The translations under genes and the position numbers were made by a program. The notes under the pieces are model-generated. The model was not told the DNA's origin and searched no databases. It saw only the letters and a program-made list of their open reading frames with translations. DNA of 64,000 nucleotides from Oxalobacteraceae bacterium (lineage in GTDB: Bacteria; Pseudomonadota; Gammaproteobacteria; Burkholderiales; Burkholderiaceae_D), in assembly GCA_947374865.1 (NCBI GenBank), contig CANCDR010000003.1, positions 1 to 64,000 on the forward strand, given 5' to 3'. Below, in pieces: positions 1 to 8,315 of this stretch (positions are counted from its first letter, which is position 1; every line of letters starts with the position of its first letter).

Positions 1-3000
1 GATCACCAAACCGCTGATCGCCTGATCGCCGACAAAATCAGCCGTGGTGACTGGCGCCGGCATCTGGGCGAATCGCCCTCGTTATTTGTCAATGCGACGA
101 CCTGGGGTTTGCTCGTCACCGGCAAGATCGTCACGACCAGCAGTGAGCACGGGCTGGCTGGCGCATTGAGTAAATTGATCAGCAAAGGCGGCGAACCGCT
201 CATCCGCAAAGGCCTTGATCTGGCCATGCGCATGTTGGGTAATCAATTCGTCACAGGCCAGACCATCGACGACGCCTTACAACACAGCCGGGCCAATGCG
301 GCGCGCGGCTATACCTATTCATACGACATGCTGGGGGAGGCGGCGCTTACTTCTGCCGATGCCTTGCGCTATTTTGCGGCCTACGAAGCAGCCCTACATG
401 CCATTGGCCAGCATGCGGCAGGACTGGGGATGCGTCGCGGGCCGGGTATTTCGGTCAAATTATCGGCCCTGCATCCCCGTTATGTGCGTGCCCAACGGGG
501 CAGGGTGATGCGTGAACTGCTGCCACGACTTAAACAATTGGTTTTACTGGCCAAACAATACCAGGTCGGACTCAACATCGACGCTGAAGAAGCGGACCGT
601 CTGGAACTCTCGCTCGATTTGATCGAAGCGCTGGCCTTTGATCCTGAGCTGGCCGGATTCGGTGGCATCGGTATCGTAGTCCAAGCCTACCAAAAGCGTG
701 CGCCTTACGTGATTGATTATCTGATCGACCTGGCGCAACGCAGTGGTCACCGTTTTATGCTGCGGCTAGTCAAAGGCGCTTACTGGGATAGCGAAATCAA
801 GCGCGCGCAAGTCGATGGCCTGGCCTCCTATCCGGTCTATACGCGCAAGGTCTATACCGATCTGTGCTACCTGGTCTGCGCACAAAAAATGCTCGCCGCC
901 AGCGCCGTGATTTATCCTCAGTTCGCCACCCACAATGCCCAGACCGTGGCGACCATCCTGACCTGGGCTAATCAAGCCAACATCACTGACTTTGAATTTC
1001 AGTGCCTGCACGGTATGGGCGAAAGCTTGTACGATCAGATCATTGGTAGCCAAACCGGTATGCATGCCTGCCGTATTTATGCGCCGGTCGGCTCGCATAA
1101 AACGTTACTCGCCTATCTGGTGCGACGCTTACTAGAAAATGGCGCCAATTCTTCGTTCGTCAATCAGATCGTCGATCCGGCGGTATCGATCGACAGTCTG
1201 GTGGCAGACCCCATCGCAGCAGCGCGTCGTGACGAAGGCCAGCCACATCCGCGTATTCCGCTGCCCATCGATCTGTTCGCCCCCGAACGAAAAAATTCCG
1301 CCGGAATCGATCTGCAGGATGAAGATGTCTTGCGTCAGATCGCCCAGCGCTTTACGGATTTTTCTACGACGTGCTGGCAGGCCGCACCATTAATGTCTGC
1401 GCAGAGCAGCGTCATGCCGGCGCAAACGATCAAGAATCCTGCAGATCAGCAGGACATTGTCGGCTCGGTCAGCCAAGCCTCCTTGGCGGATGTGGACGCC
1501 GCCATCGCGCAGGCCGAAGCATTTGCCATGGATTGGCAGACCACCGAGCCAGCCGAGCGTGGCGAGCGATTATTGCGTGCAGCGGATTTGTTTGAATCAC
1601 ATCGGCTAGAACTGATGGCCTTGGCCATTCGTGAAGCGGGCAAGACGCTACCGAATGCCCTGGCCGAAGTACGCGAGGCGACCGATTTTCTGCGCTATTA
1701 CGCGCAGCAGATGATGCATGCCCCCGATGGCTTGGCTTTGGGGCCGGTCGTCTGCATTAGTCCTTGGAATTTTCCGCTGGCGATTTTCATCGGCCAGATC
1801 AGTGCCGCCCTTGCCGCCGGAAATGTCGTGCTGGCCAAACCGGCCGAACAAACCCCGCTCATCGCTTATCGTGCCGTGCAGCTCTTGCATCAGGCCGGCA
1901 TTCCTCGCCAAGCCTTACAGTTCTTGCCCGGCTCGGGAGATAGCGTGGGTGCCCGGCTGATCGCTGATCATCGGATACGCGGTGTGCTATTTACCGGATC
2001 CACCCAGGTCGCCCACATTCTGCACCGCACGCTGGCTCGGCGCGCCGTTGAAGAGGGCAGCGAAATTGTGCTGGTCGCAGAAACCGGCGGACAAAATGTC
2101 ATGATCGTCGACTCCAGTGCCTTGATCGAGCAGGTCGTGCAAGACGTCCTGTATTCGGCTTTCGATAGCGCAGGTCAACGCTGCTCAGCCTTGCGCGTCT
2201 TGTGCCTGCAAGAGGATATTGCAGAACAGGTCCTGTACATGTTGCGTGGCGCGATGCAAGAGCTGCAGATGGGTGATCCGGCGCAGTGCGACAGCGACGT
2301 CGGCCCGGTCATTGACGCGCAGGCACAGCAGCATTTATTAGCTGAAATAGCGCGCCGTTGTGGCAGCGCGCAGGCTGATTTTCGATTACCTGTGCCGGCC
2401 ACATTACGCGGTGCCTACTTTGTGGCGCCATGTCTGCTCGAAATTCAATCCATGCGCGAGGTCAAAGACGAGCTTTTCGGTCCGGTCCTGCATGTGCTGC
2501 GCTACCAGCGCGCGCAATTGCCGCAGCTGGTCGCTGATATCAACGCCAGCGGTTTTGGTCTGACGATGGGGATTCATTCGCGCATTGATGAAACCATCGA
2601 CGCCATCGTTGCGCACGCCAGGGTCGGTAATATTTACGTTAATCGCAACATGGTCGGCGCAGTGGTGGGCGTGCAGCCCTTTGGTGGCGAAGGAAAATCC
2701 GGCACCGGGCCCAAGGCCGGCGGGCCATGGTATCTGCGTCGATTACAACGTGCGCCACTGATGATGGTGGATGACGTGCTGCGCGAAGAATCCGAGCATG
2801 GCAAGCTGCCTGCTGTAGTGATGAGTAAGCCGCTTGATCAGCTGATTGACTGGGCCAGCGCCCACGCTTATGACGACATTGCAGCGCTGGGTCGTTATTA
2901 CCGCGCCACGTCGCCGCTGGCACAAAGCCTGTCCATGCCAGGCCCGACCGGTGAGGCAAATACACTCACCACTACTGCTCGGGGTCTTATATTGTGCGCC

Positions 3001-3378
3001 GCTGATAGTACGGCTGGCCTGTTGAATCAGTGCGCGGCGGTTTTTGCGACCGGGAATTCGGTCGTTGTTTTAGCGCCATCGGCAAGCCTGCTTCCGGCCG
3101 ATTTGCCAGCGGAAGTTCGACAGGCGATGACGGTGATGGAATCACTTACTGAAATGCGCAGGTCGGCAGATATAGATCTGCGTTTTGGCTTACTTGATCC
3201 TACACAGATGCAGGCATACCGACTTACCCTGGCGGGCAGGGAGGGTGGATTAGTGAGTCTGTTTGAAACGCAGGCTGGGCTGGTGATTCCTTTATGGCGT
3301 TTGGTGACTGAACGCAGTGTCAGTATCAATACAGCGGCCGCAGGCGGCAATGCGAGTTTAATGCGATTGAATGACTGA
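1..3378 (+). CDS. putA: Bifunctional proline dehydrogenase / L-glutamate gamma-semialdehyde dehydrogenase PutA (5' end cut by window)
   Basis: PutA oxidises proline to glutamate in two steps, using an FAD-dependent proline dehydrogenase barrel and then an NAD-dependent aldehyde dehydrogenase. The frame is open from base 1, where it already encodes PutA-like residues (DRLIADKISRGDW), so the gene starts outside the window and about 1125 residues are visible. The barrel occupies roughly residues 100-480, with LRLVKGAYWD and THNAQT. The aldehyde dehydrogenase domain follows at about 530-980, with SPWNFPLAIF, ETGGQN and the nucleophile region SAGQRCSALR. A degenerate C-terminal domain ends in NTAAAGGNASLM, a signature of the long PutA type. 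Whether an N-terminal ribbon-helix-helix DNA-binding domain exists cannot be seen. The gene is convergent with the CHASE2 gene downstream, and I see no clear terminator in the 55-base gap. Confidence 0.97.
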   Translation, partial: DHQTADRLIADKISRGDWRRHLGESPSLFVNATTWGLLVTGKIVTTSSEHGLAGALSKLISKGGEPLIRKGLDLAMRMLGNQFVTGQTIDDALQHSRANAARGYTYSYDMLGEAALTSADALRYFAAYEAALHAIGQHAAGLGMRRGPGISVKLSALHPRYVRAQRGRVMRELLPRLKQLVLLAKQYQVGLNIDAEEADRLELSLDLIEALAFDPELAGFGGIGIVVQAYQKRAPYVIDYLIDLAQRSGHRFMLRLVKGAYWDSEIKRAQVDGLASYPVYTRKVYTDLCYLVCAQKMLAASAVIYPQFATHNAQTVATILTWANQANITDFEFQCLHGMGESLYDQIIGSQTGMHACRIYAPVGSHKTLLAYLVRRLLENGANSSFVNQIVDPAVSIDSLVADPIAAARRDEGQPHPRIPLPIDLFAPERKNSAGIDLQDEDVLRQIAQRFTDFSTTCWQAAPLMSAQSSVMPAQTIKNPADQQDIVGSVSQASLADVDAAIAQAEAFAMDWQTTEPAERGERLLRAADLFESHRLELMALAIREAGKTLPNALAEVREATDFLRYYAQQMMHAPDGLALGPVVCISPWNFPLAIFIGQISAALAAGNVVLAKPAEQTPLIAYRAVQLLHQAGIPRQALQFLPGSGDSVGARLIADHRIRGVLFTGSTQVAHILHRTLARRAVEEGSEIVLVAETGGQNVMIVDSSALIEQVVQDVLYSAFDSAGQRCSALRVLCLQEDIAEQVLYMLRGAMQELQMGDPAQCDSDVGPVIDAQAQQHLLAEIARRCGSAQADFRLPVPATLRGAYFVAPCLLEIQSMREVKDELFGPVLHVLRYQRAQLPQLVADINASGFGLTMGIHSRIDETIDAIVAHARVGNIYVNRNMVGAVVGVQPFGGEGKSGTGPKAGGPWYLRRLQRAPLMMVDDVLREESEHGKLPAVVMSKPLDQLIDWASAHAYDDIAALGRYYRATSPLAQSLSMPGPTGEANTLTTTARGLILCAADSTAGLLNQCAAVFATGNSVVVLAPSASLLPADLPAEVRQAMTVMESLTEMRRSADIDLRFGLLDPTQMQAYRLTLAGREGGLVSLFETQAGLVIPLWRLVTERSVSINTAAAGGNASLMRLND

Positions 3379-3433
3379 GTCGATGGGCCCTGATTGCAAG
3401 AGGGCGTAGCGGCCAAATTTGTCACTGCCAGGC

Positions 3434-5173
3434 TTAGCCTTGCGCAGGATATTTCCTCTCATTTTGCCTCTCATATCGGCTCTCAAGAAGCGCGTTCACA
3501 TTAGCGACCAACCAACACATTAAACGCTGTGTAAATGCCTCTGACTGAACCAGTGTCTCAGTATCGAAATGTCTGGTCTGTATGTGCCAGTCGTTCAGCC
3601 TTTCCTTCGTGATCAAACCCAGGGACTCGATGAGTAAGTCGCGTCGCTGCAGGGCATCAAATACGATCACACATTGGTAATTATTTTTGAGTTCCGGTAA
3701 AAAATGCTCATCATTAAATACATTGTCGATCTTCAGCACATTTTTTAGGCCAAATTTTTTCTCGAGCAATTTCATCAGTTTACCCATTTCTTTTTCGCTG
3801 ACAAACTGCGGGCTAAATCCGGCAATATGAACGTCCCCTTTAAATGTTGGCTTATCAAGACGAAAAAAATTCGGTATCCCCCGAAAATTCTTGGATTCCA
3901 TGAGGGATACCAGTTTGATCGCCGAAAAAATTAATAACAAAAGTGAAATCGGCTCACTTAAATCAACAAAATAAGGGGTGTAACTCACGCACACCAAAGT
4001 CACGCTCGTTAAGCCTGTTTGGACGATAAAAAAGAATTGATTAATGGTGCCCGGCTTAACATTCAAAAGACTCAGACTCGTGATCGACACGATGGCTGCC
4101 AGAGTCAACAGCAAAATGACCCATGAGGGCAGCATGCGCAAGTAAGTATCATGTAGAAGATCGTCCATCGCTGTGGCCAGTATTTCGTTATCGTCCATGA
4201 CCGGCGATACCGGCGTTGCCTTGACCTGGCCAACGCCGGGTGCGGAGGCACCAAGAACGATCCAGGCATTGCGCAAGACCAGGTCATACGCCTGTTGGGT
4301 ATGCAGGTCTGCAGAAAACAGGTCGGCGATGGAAAGTCGGGTGTAGCTTCCCTGTTTATTGCGCCAATTTAGGGTGATCCGGTCGGGATGCGTTGGCCCC
4401 GAAAATTTTCCTGCGTCGAGTGTTTGCAGTACCGAGGATTTCAATGCAAAGCCGGGCTCATTCCACCACACCGGATAGCGACGCACGATGCCATCAGGAT
4501 CGGGCTGCTGATTGATGACCCCAAGACGTGTCTGCATTTCTGCAAAGACGGGAAATAACATGGCAATGTTTTTCCCCTCAGTCGGCGGATTTTTTGTGTC
4601 CAGTCGAACATCGGGAATCGCGCTGACAGGAATCAAACTTAAGGCATCATTTTTCGGCGCCAGTCTCACCATGGGAAAGGCCGTGTTGGTCGCCATGCCC
4701 GCCACGAAGGCCATCTCTGCATCGGCGTCGGGGTGATCTTTATCGGCATCGCCCATCATGACATTGAATAAAATACCCTTGGCGCCAGCCTGATTAATTT
4801 TGTCTACCGCTTCGGCCAGCACATTACGCGGCCACGGCCAGCGGCCATATTTTTCTGCCATCATGGCCAGTGAACGTTCATCGATATCAATGATGACGAT
4901 ATTTTCAGCCGCCGGCGGGCTGGAAAAGCGGTTACGCAGCAGGCTGTCGCGTGAGCCATTCGGTTTATCGAGTAAGAAAATATTGGCGATAAAGCCGGCG
5001 ATAACGTAAATACATGCACAAGCAGCGATGGCGATGATCGCCTGCGGGCGATATTGGCGCAGACCCTCTGCCATACGGGTTTGAAGACGATAACGCCGCG
5101 CCAGGGCGTACTTAATCAAACGAGAAACTGAGCGCCGGCATTGATTGTAAAAGACAGTCGCTTTGCTGAACAT
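3434..5173 (-). CDS. CHASE2-domain membrane sensor protein without recognisable output domain
   Basis: This 579-residue protein has a first membrane segment at about residues 44-68. A periplasmic CHASE2 sensor domain follows at about 75-330 and contains the hallmark VIIDIDE, GRWPWPR and DADKDHPDAD. Three closely packed membrane helices lie at about 345-440, and a cytoplasmic tail of roughly 140 residues ends the protein. CHASE2 is an extracellular ligand-sensing domain usually fused to a kinase, cyclase or GGDEF domain. I recognise none of these in the tail, so the output is unknown. It is clearly homologous to the CHASE2 protein at 57876-59537, including the three-helix block. It is transcribed divergently from the SH3/M48 pair, with 176 bases between them. 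A role in sensing envelope state is inference. Confidence 0.88.
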   Translation of the reverse strand: MFSKATVFYNQCRRSVSRLIKYALARRYRLQTRMAEGLRQYRPQAIIAIAACACIYVIAGFIANIFLLDKPNGSRDSLLRNRFSSPPAAENIVIIDIDERSLAMMAEKYGRWPWPRNVLAEAVDKINQAGAKGILFNVMMGDADKDHPDADAEMAFVAGMATNTAFPMVRLAPKNDALSLIPVSAIPDVRLDTKNPPTEGKNIAMLFPVFAEMQTRLGVINQQPDPDGIVRRYPVWWNEPGFALKSSVLQTLDAGKFSGPTHPDRITLNWRNKQGSYTRLSIADLFSADLHTQQAYDLVLRNAWIVLGASAPGVGQVKATPVSPVMDDNEILATAMDDLLHDTYLRMLPSWVILLLTLAAIVSITSLSLLNVKPGTINQFFFIVQTGLTSVTLVCVSYTPYFVDLSEPISLLLLIFSAIKLVSLMESKNFRGIPNFFRLDKPTFKGDVHIAGFSPQFVSEKEMGKLMKLLEKKFGLKNVLKIDNVFNDEHFLPELKNNYQCVIVFDALQRRDLLIESLGLITKERLNDWHIQTRHFDTETLVQSEAFTQRLMCWLVANVNALLESRYERQNERKYPAQG

Positions 5174-5300
5174 GGTGAAGATCCTATGTTTAAACGTAAG
5201 ACTTTATGTGTAAAAACTTCTGGCCGCATTTTTAAGCCATCAGCTGAAAAGTGAACAAATTATTTTTTTAAATGGCATTCAAAGCGTTTATAAGGTGAAA

Positions 5301-5320
5301 AGAATGTCTGATAAAATCAC
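5301..5320 (+). promoter_or_regulatory. Possible extended -10 promoter for the SH3/M48 genes
   Basis: An A/T-rich divergent intergenic region contains TGATAAAAT at 5309-5317, an extended -10 element (TG-N-TAAAAT) about 33 bases before the ATG of the SH3-domain gene. No good -35 hexamer lies at the right distance, which is tolerated by extended -10 promoters. This is a pattern match only. Confidence 0.3.
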
Positions 5321-5349
5321 AATTTGAAGTAGCTAAAAATGAGGCAGTC

Positions 5350-5952
5350 ATGCTTAATGAAACATGTACCCAACATCAAGGCAGAAAACTTTTTCGCCTT
5401 TCACTGAGCGTGCTGCTCATGCTCATTACAGGGCTTTCATCTGCCCAGTCCACGGCAAAAAAAGCCGACCTCAAAGAAGCCAATCAGGCCGAATCCAAAA
5501 CCCTGCAATCGCTTCCTGAAAATACCAAACTGACGATCACCCAACGACTCGGATTCTGGGTTAAGGTCAAAGTCAATAATACGGCTGGCTGGTTACGCCT
5601 CTCCGATGTCCACTTCGCCGAAGCTGGTAATGCGCGGGTCAATCTCAGTAGTCTCGAATTGGGACGGACAGGTAAAAACAATATCGTCTCTGCGTCTGCT
5701 GCACGAGGCCTCTCGGCTAATCAGCTGCAAGAAGCGCCCGCCGATTTTTCTGCTGTCGAACGCCTGGTTAGTCTCAGTCGTAACGAAGAACTACTTTTAA
5801 AATTTCGCAACGAAGGCGGGCTACAGGTGAAAAGCTTCTCTCCCCTGACCATCGCGCAAACCGCTGCCGCCAAAGTCGAGCAAAGTGATACTTCACAAAA
5901 AAATGGCAATGCAACGAATAGCAAACCAAAGGCTAAAAATGAAGACTGGTAA
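5350..5952 (+). CDS. Exported SH3-domain protein
   Basis: This 200-residue protein has an N-terminal hydrophobic signal segment (about residues 16-33, ending in SSAQS). A bacterial SH3-like stretch follows at about 50-90 (TITQRLGFWVKVKV, then GWLRLSDV). The C-terminal part is unassigned, with SAARGLSANQL, and ends in a Lys/Asn-rich tail finishing NEDW. Bacterial SH3 domains in exported proteins usually bind peptidoglycan peptides or partner proteins. The stop codon overlaps the start of the M48 protease gene, so the two are probably translated together and may act on the same envelope substrate. The specific function is unknown. Confidence 0.82.
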   Translation: MLNETCTQHQGRKLFRLSLSVLLMLITGLSSAQSTAKKADLKEANQAESKTLQSLPENTKLTITQRLGFWVKVKVNNTAGWLRLSDVHFAEAGNARVNLSSLELGRTGKNNIVSASAARGLSANQLQEAPADFSAVERLVSLSRNEELLLKFRNEGGLQVKSFSPLTIAQTAAAKVEQSDTSQKNGNATNSKPKAKNEDW

Positions 5953-6727
5953 ATCTGTCCGCCTACTCACCCTGTATGCTGCCATGGCCTTATCCTTGTG
6001 CGTTGGCGGCGTTGCCAGCGCTGCCAACGCCGCTGCCAGTGACGAAGAAAAAGTCGGCGACGCAGCGGCAGCAAAAATATTAGGATCGATGAAGGTCATC
6101 AATAATCCGACGGCACAAACCTACCTCAATACCTTAGGTGCTTCGATCGCTGGATTGACGGTGCGTGCCAATCTGGCATGGCGATTTACCATCGTCGACA
6201 GCGCCGACCTCAATGCCTTTGCTGCGCCAGGCGGCATTGTCATGGTGACTAAAGGTCTGCTTAAAATCCTCGACTCGGAAGACGAACTGGCCGCCGTTCT
6301 CAGCCATGAAATCATGCACGTCGTCCGCAAGCATCACTACAACGTCATTGTTCGTCAGCGACTGGCAGATGAGCTCACGCAGAAAATGGCTGCCAGTGAA
6401 AGCAATCAGTCTATGAATGCACTGAGTAATGTCAGTTCGGTCATCTATGCCCGCGGTCTGGATAAATCGGCAGAATTTGAAGCGGATTTCCAGGGTATTC
6501 AACTGCTGGCCAAGGCGGGCTATGACCCGGCTGCTTTAATCGGTGTACTGGAAAAGCTGTCAAAAATTCAAGCTGGCGATTCTCGCGCTGAATTATTATT
6601 CGCCACCCATCCTGCCGCACTCGATCGCATGGATCAAATTGCGCGCATTAACAGCGAAAGTTTGCCATCGACAAGCCCTTCGGCACTGCGTAAGACGCGC
6701 TTCCAGACCTTCAAATCTGCATTATAG
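5939..6727 (+). CDS. M48-family zinc metalloprotease, exported
   Basis: The ATG at 5939 is preferred over in-frame upstream codons because it places a typical Sec signal peptide at the N-terminus (MKTGKSVRLLTLYAAMALSL, cleavage near ASAANAAA). The 262-residue product carries the gluzincin zinc motif HEIMH within LSHEIMHVVRKHH at about residues 123-127. The third ligand lies in the downstream EFEAD, and the usual AFAAPGG strand precedes the active site. These features match periplasmic M48 proteases of the BepA/LoiP type. It overlaps the SH3 gene by 14 bases, so the two form a translationally coupled pair. The protease is short, without the TPR domain of BepA. Substrates are unknown, though envelope quality control is a reasonable inference. 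Confidence 0.92.
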   Translation: MKTGKSVRLLTLYAAMALSLCVGGVASAANAAASDEEKVGDAAAAKILGSMKVINNPTAQTYLNTLGASIAGLTVRANLAWRFTIVDSADLNAFAAPGGIVMVTKGLLKILDSEDELAAVLSHEIMHVVRKHHYNVIVRQRLADELTQKMAASESNQSMNALSNVSSVIYARGLDKSAEFEADFQGIQLLAKAGYDPAALIGVLEKLSKIQAGDSRAELLFATHPAALDRMDQIARINSESLPSTSPSALRKTRFQTFKSAL

Positions 6728-6795
6728 GAAGGAGCTTACCCGAGAGAGCCTCTGATGTGAGGCCGCCATGGATTCGCTGCAGATCCAACACAGAT

Positions 6796-7020
6796 TCATT
6801 TACCTGCAGCGATCGCCTTGAGTCGTTCTTCAACTGTTCCCGATAAATCCTGGCTAGGAGCTGGCATTGCCTCGACCGGCTTATCCATTCCCTGCGCTTC
6901 ATAGGGCTGTGCAGCTACCGGCGCGCCTTGTTTTGTCATCGCGTTGTCGATCGTGTTTTTGATGCTATCCCAGTTAAGAACAATCAGGATACCGACGACG
7001 ATGCCGATTAATGTACGCAT
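6796..7020 (-). CDS. Small single-pass membrane protein, unknown function
   Basis: This 74-residue protein has an N-terminal hydrophobic helix (IGIVVGILIVLNW, residues 5-17) followed by a polar, Pro/Ala-rich tail. A good ribosome-binding site (GGAGTG) lies just upstream of the ATG. It is the last gene of a compact minus-strand series of exported proteins, 19 bases after the preceding stop. The helix could be an uncleaved anchor leaving the tail in the periplasm. I do not recognise a family. Confidence 0.65.
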   Translation of the reverse strand: MRTLIGIVVGILIVLNWDSIKNTIDNAMTKQGAPVAAQPYEAQGMDKPVEAMPAPSQDLSGTVEERLKAIAAGK

Positions 7021-7039
7021 GAATCACTCCTTTGGTTAA

Positions 7040-7576
7040 TTAATTTATTTGCAAAGCTTGTTCCAGCATCAGTTTTGCCTGACCGAGGTCGCCGGCCTGG
7101 ATGTAATACTCACGCAAGCGCATTAAATCGTCCCGCGAGGCCTTGCCTGAAATACGACGCAACATGATCTCGTCCACATCGTTTGTGCTGGTCACAGCAT
7201 CTGCGACTGTTTCCGGGCCTATCTTTACCGTCCGCAGATCGACAGCCACCGTGAAAGCGTTGAAGCTGCCGCACTTCATTGGTCCGCGTTGTGTGGCAGA
7301 TGACCATTTCACCGACAGACCCGATTTTCCTTTGGTCAGATATTGCGCAAGATTGCCTTTGCCCGCGGCTATACCTACACTCGATAGCTCAGCTGCCGGA
7401 CGTCTCGTGGCGACCTGCACTAACGAATCTGACTCCTGGACCAGATAAGCACCATCCTTGATCGACTCGAGTGCGCTGCATAAAGCCGTGTCACTTTGTG
7501 CGGCTGCCATGGTACTTAAGCCGCACAAGAGGACGAGCAGGGCACGATGAATCTGATGGACTGTTTTATCTGTCAT
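7040..7576 (-). CDS. Exported hypothetical protein with TPR-like C-terminus
   Basis: The frame is open further upstream, but the ATG at 7576 gives a proper signal peptide (ALLVLLCGLSTMAAAQ) and lies just after the upstream gene's stop. The 178-residue product has two to three Cys residues after the signal, a middle region with alternating hydrophobic strands, and a C-terminal helical pair (DDLMRLREYYIQAGDLGQAK) resembling one TPR unit. It sits in a run of seven minus-strand exported-protein genes and is probably co-transcribed with them. No known family was recognised, so a periplasmic function is inferred only from the signal peptide and context. Confidence 0.68.
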   Translation of the reverse strand: MTDKTVHQIHRALLVLLCGLSTMAAAQSDTALCSALESIKDGAYLVQESDSLVQVATRRPAAELSSVGIAAGKGNLAQYLTKGKSGLSVKWSSATQRGPMKCGSFNAFTVAVDLRTVKIGPETVADAVTSTNDVDEIMLRRISGKASRDDLMRLREYYIQAGDLGQAKLMLEQALQIN

Positions 7577-7589
7577 GGCATGCACATGC

Positions 7590-8315
7590 TTACATGTTGT
7601 CCAGTGCTCTTCTACGACTATCTCCAGGCGCAGCCTGTTGTCCGCCATTTGCATTATTACCCTGGCCGTTGGTAGCAGAGTTGGTCGCATTGCCATTTCT
7701 TGAATTGTCCGCAGCATTTTGCGTTATGCAGGAAACGCCGCCAATGGTGTAAGCGACTTTGCCGCCTGATTCATCCGTCGTGATGCCATCTTCAATGACG
7801 ACAAATCCCTTGATCAGGGCGCTGGCTTGTTCACGAATATTTTGCGATGCAACGTAGCCGCTGGATGCCGAGGTGCCGGCATCTGGGCCGCCTTCTTTTT
7901 TCAGGGCGCCTTCAATGATATCGGTCGCTCTTTTACTGTTGATTTCTTCCTGCAGAAAATGCACATAATGCGCTTTGGCGATGCTCATGGATATCCGCTT
8001 GGCTGCCAAAATGCTTTGTGAGCTATTGGTGAATACAGCCTGTTCACCTTTACAAACAATCTTGCTGCAGCTAGCGCCTCTGGTGCTGATGCCGACGCGG
8101 CAGGCGGCAGGCGTGGCACCATCTGCCAAGACGACTTCTGCTTTGCCATCACCAGGCTTGTCCGGCGCTTTCCAGCCACTGATTTCCGGACCTGTCGTGA
8201 CAGTCTGCGCCTGCACAGCCAGGGCACCGCTCGCCAAGACAGTAGCCAGAACTACATTGAGCAATGTGGCACTTCTCGTACCCGTTTTATGCTGTGCTTT
8301 ACCAATCTGAATCAT
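7590..8315 (-). CDS. Exported hypothetical protein of the FlgT/CsgG-like gene run
   Basis: The ATG at 8315 is chosen because GGAGTG precedes it at good spacing. The frame continues upstream but without a better start. The 241-residue product has a long basic N-region and a hydrophobic signal (LLNVVLATVLASGALAVQAQ). A central part contains several Cys and a helix region (RISMSIAKAHYVHFLQEEI) that resembles the N-terminal module of FlgT/LPP20-type proteins. The C-terminus is a low-complexity Asn/Gly/Gln-rich tail. Its start overlaps the end of the upstream FlgT-like gene by 17 bases, so translation is probably coupled. The function is unknown, and association with the FlgT-like product is inferred from the overlap. 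Confidence 0.72.
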   Translation of the reverse strand: MIQIGKAQHKTGTRSATLLNVVLATVLASGALAVQAQTVTTGPEISGWKAPDKPGDGKAEVVLADGATPAACRVGISTRGASCSKIVCKGEQAVFTNSSQSILAAKRISMSIAKAHYVHFLQEEINSKRATDIIEGALKKEGGPDAGTSASSGYVASQNIREQASALIKGFVVIEDGITTDESGGKVAYTIGGVSCITQNAADNSRNGNATNSATNGQGNNANGGQQAAPGDSRRRALDNM

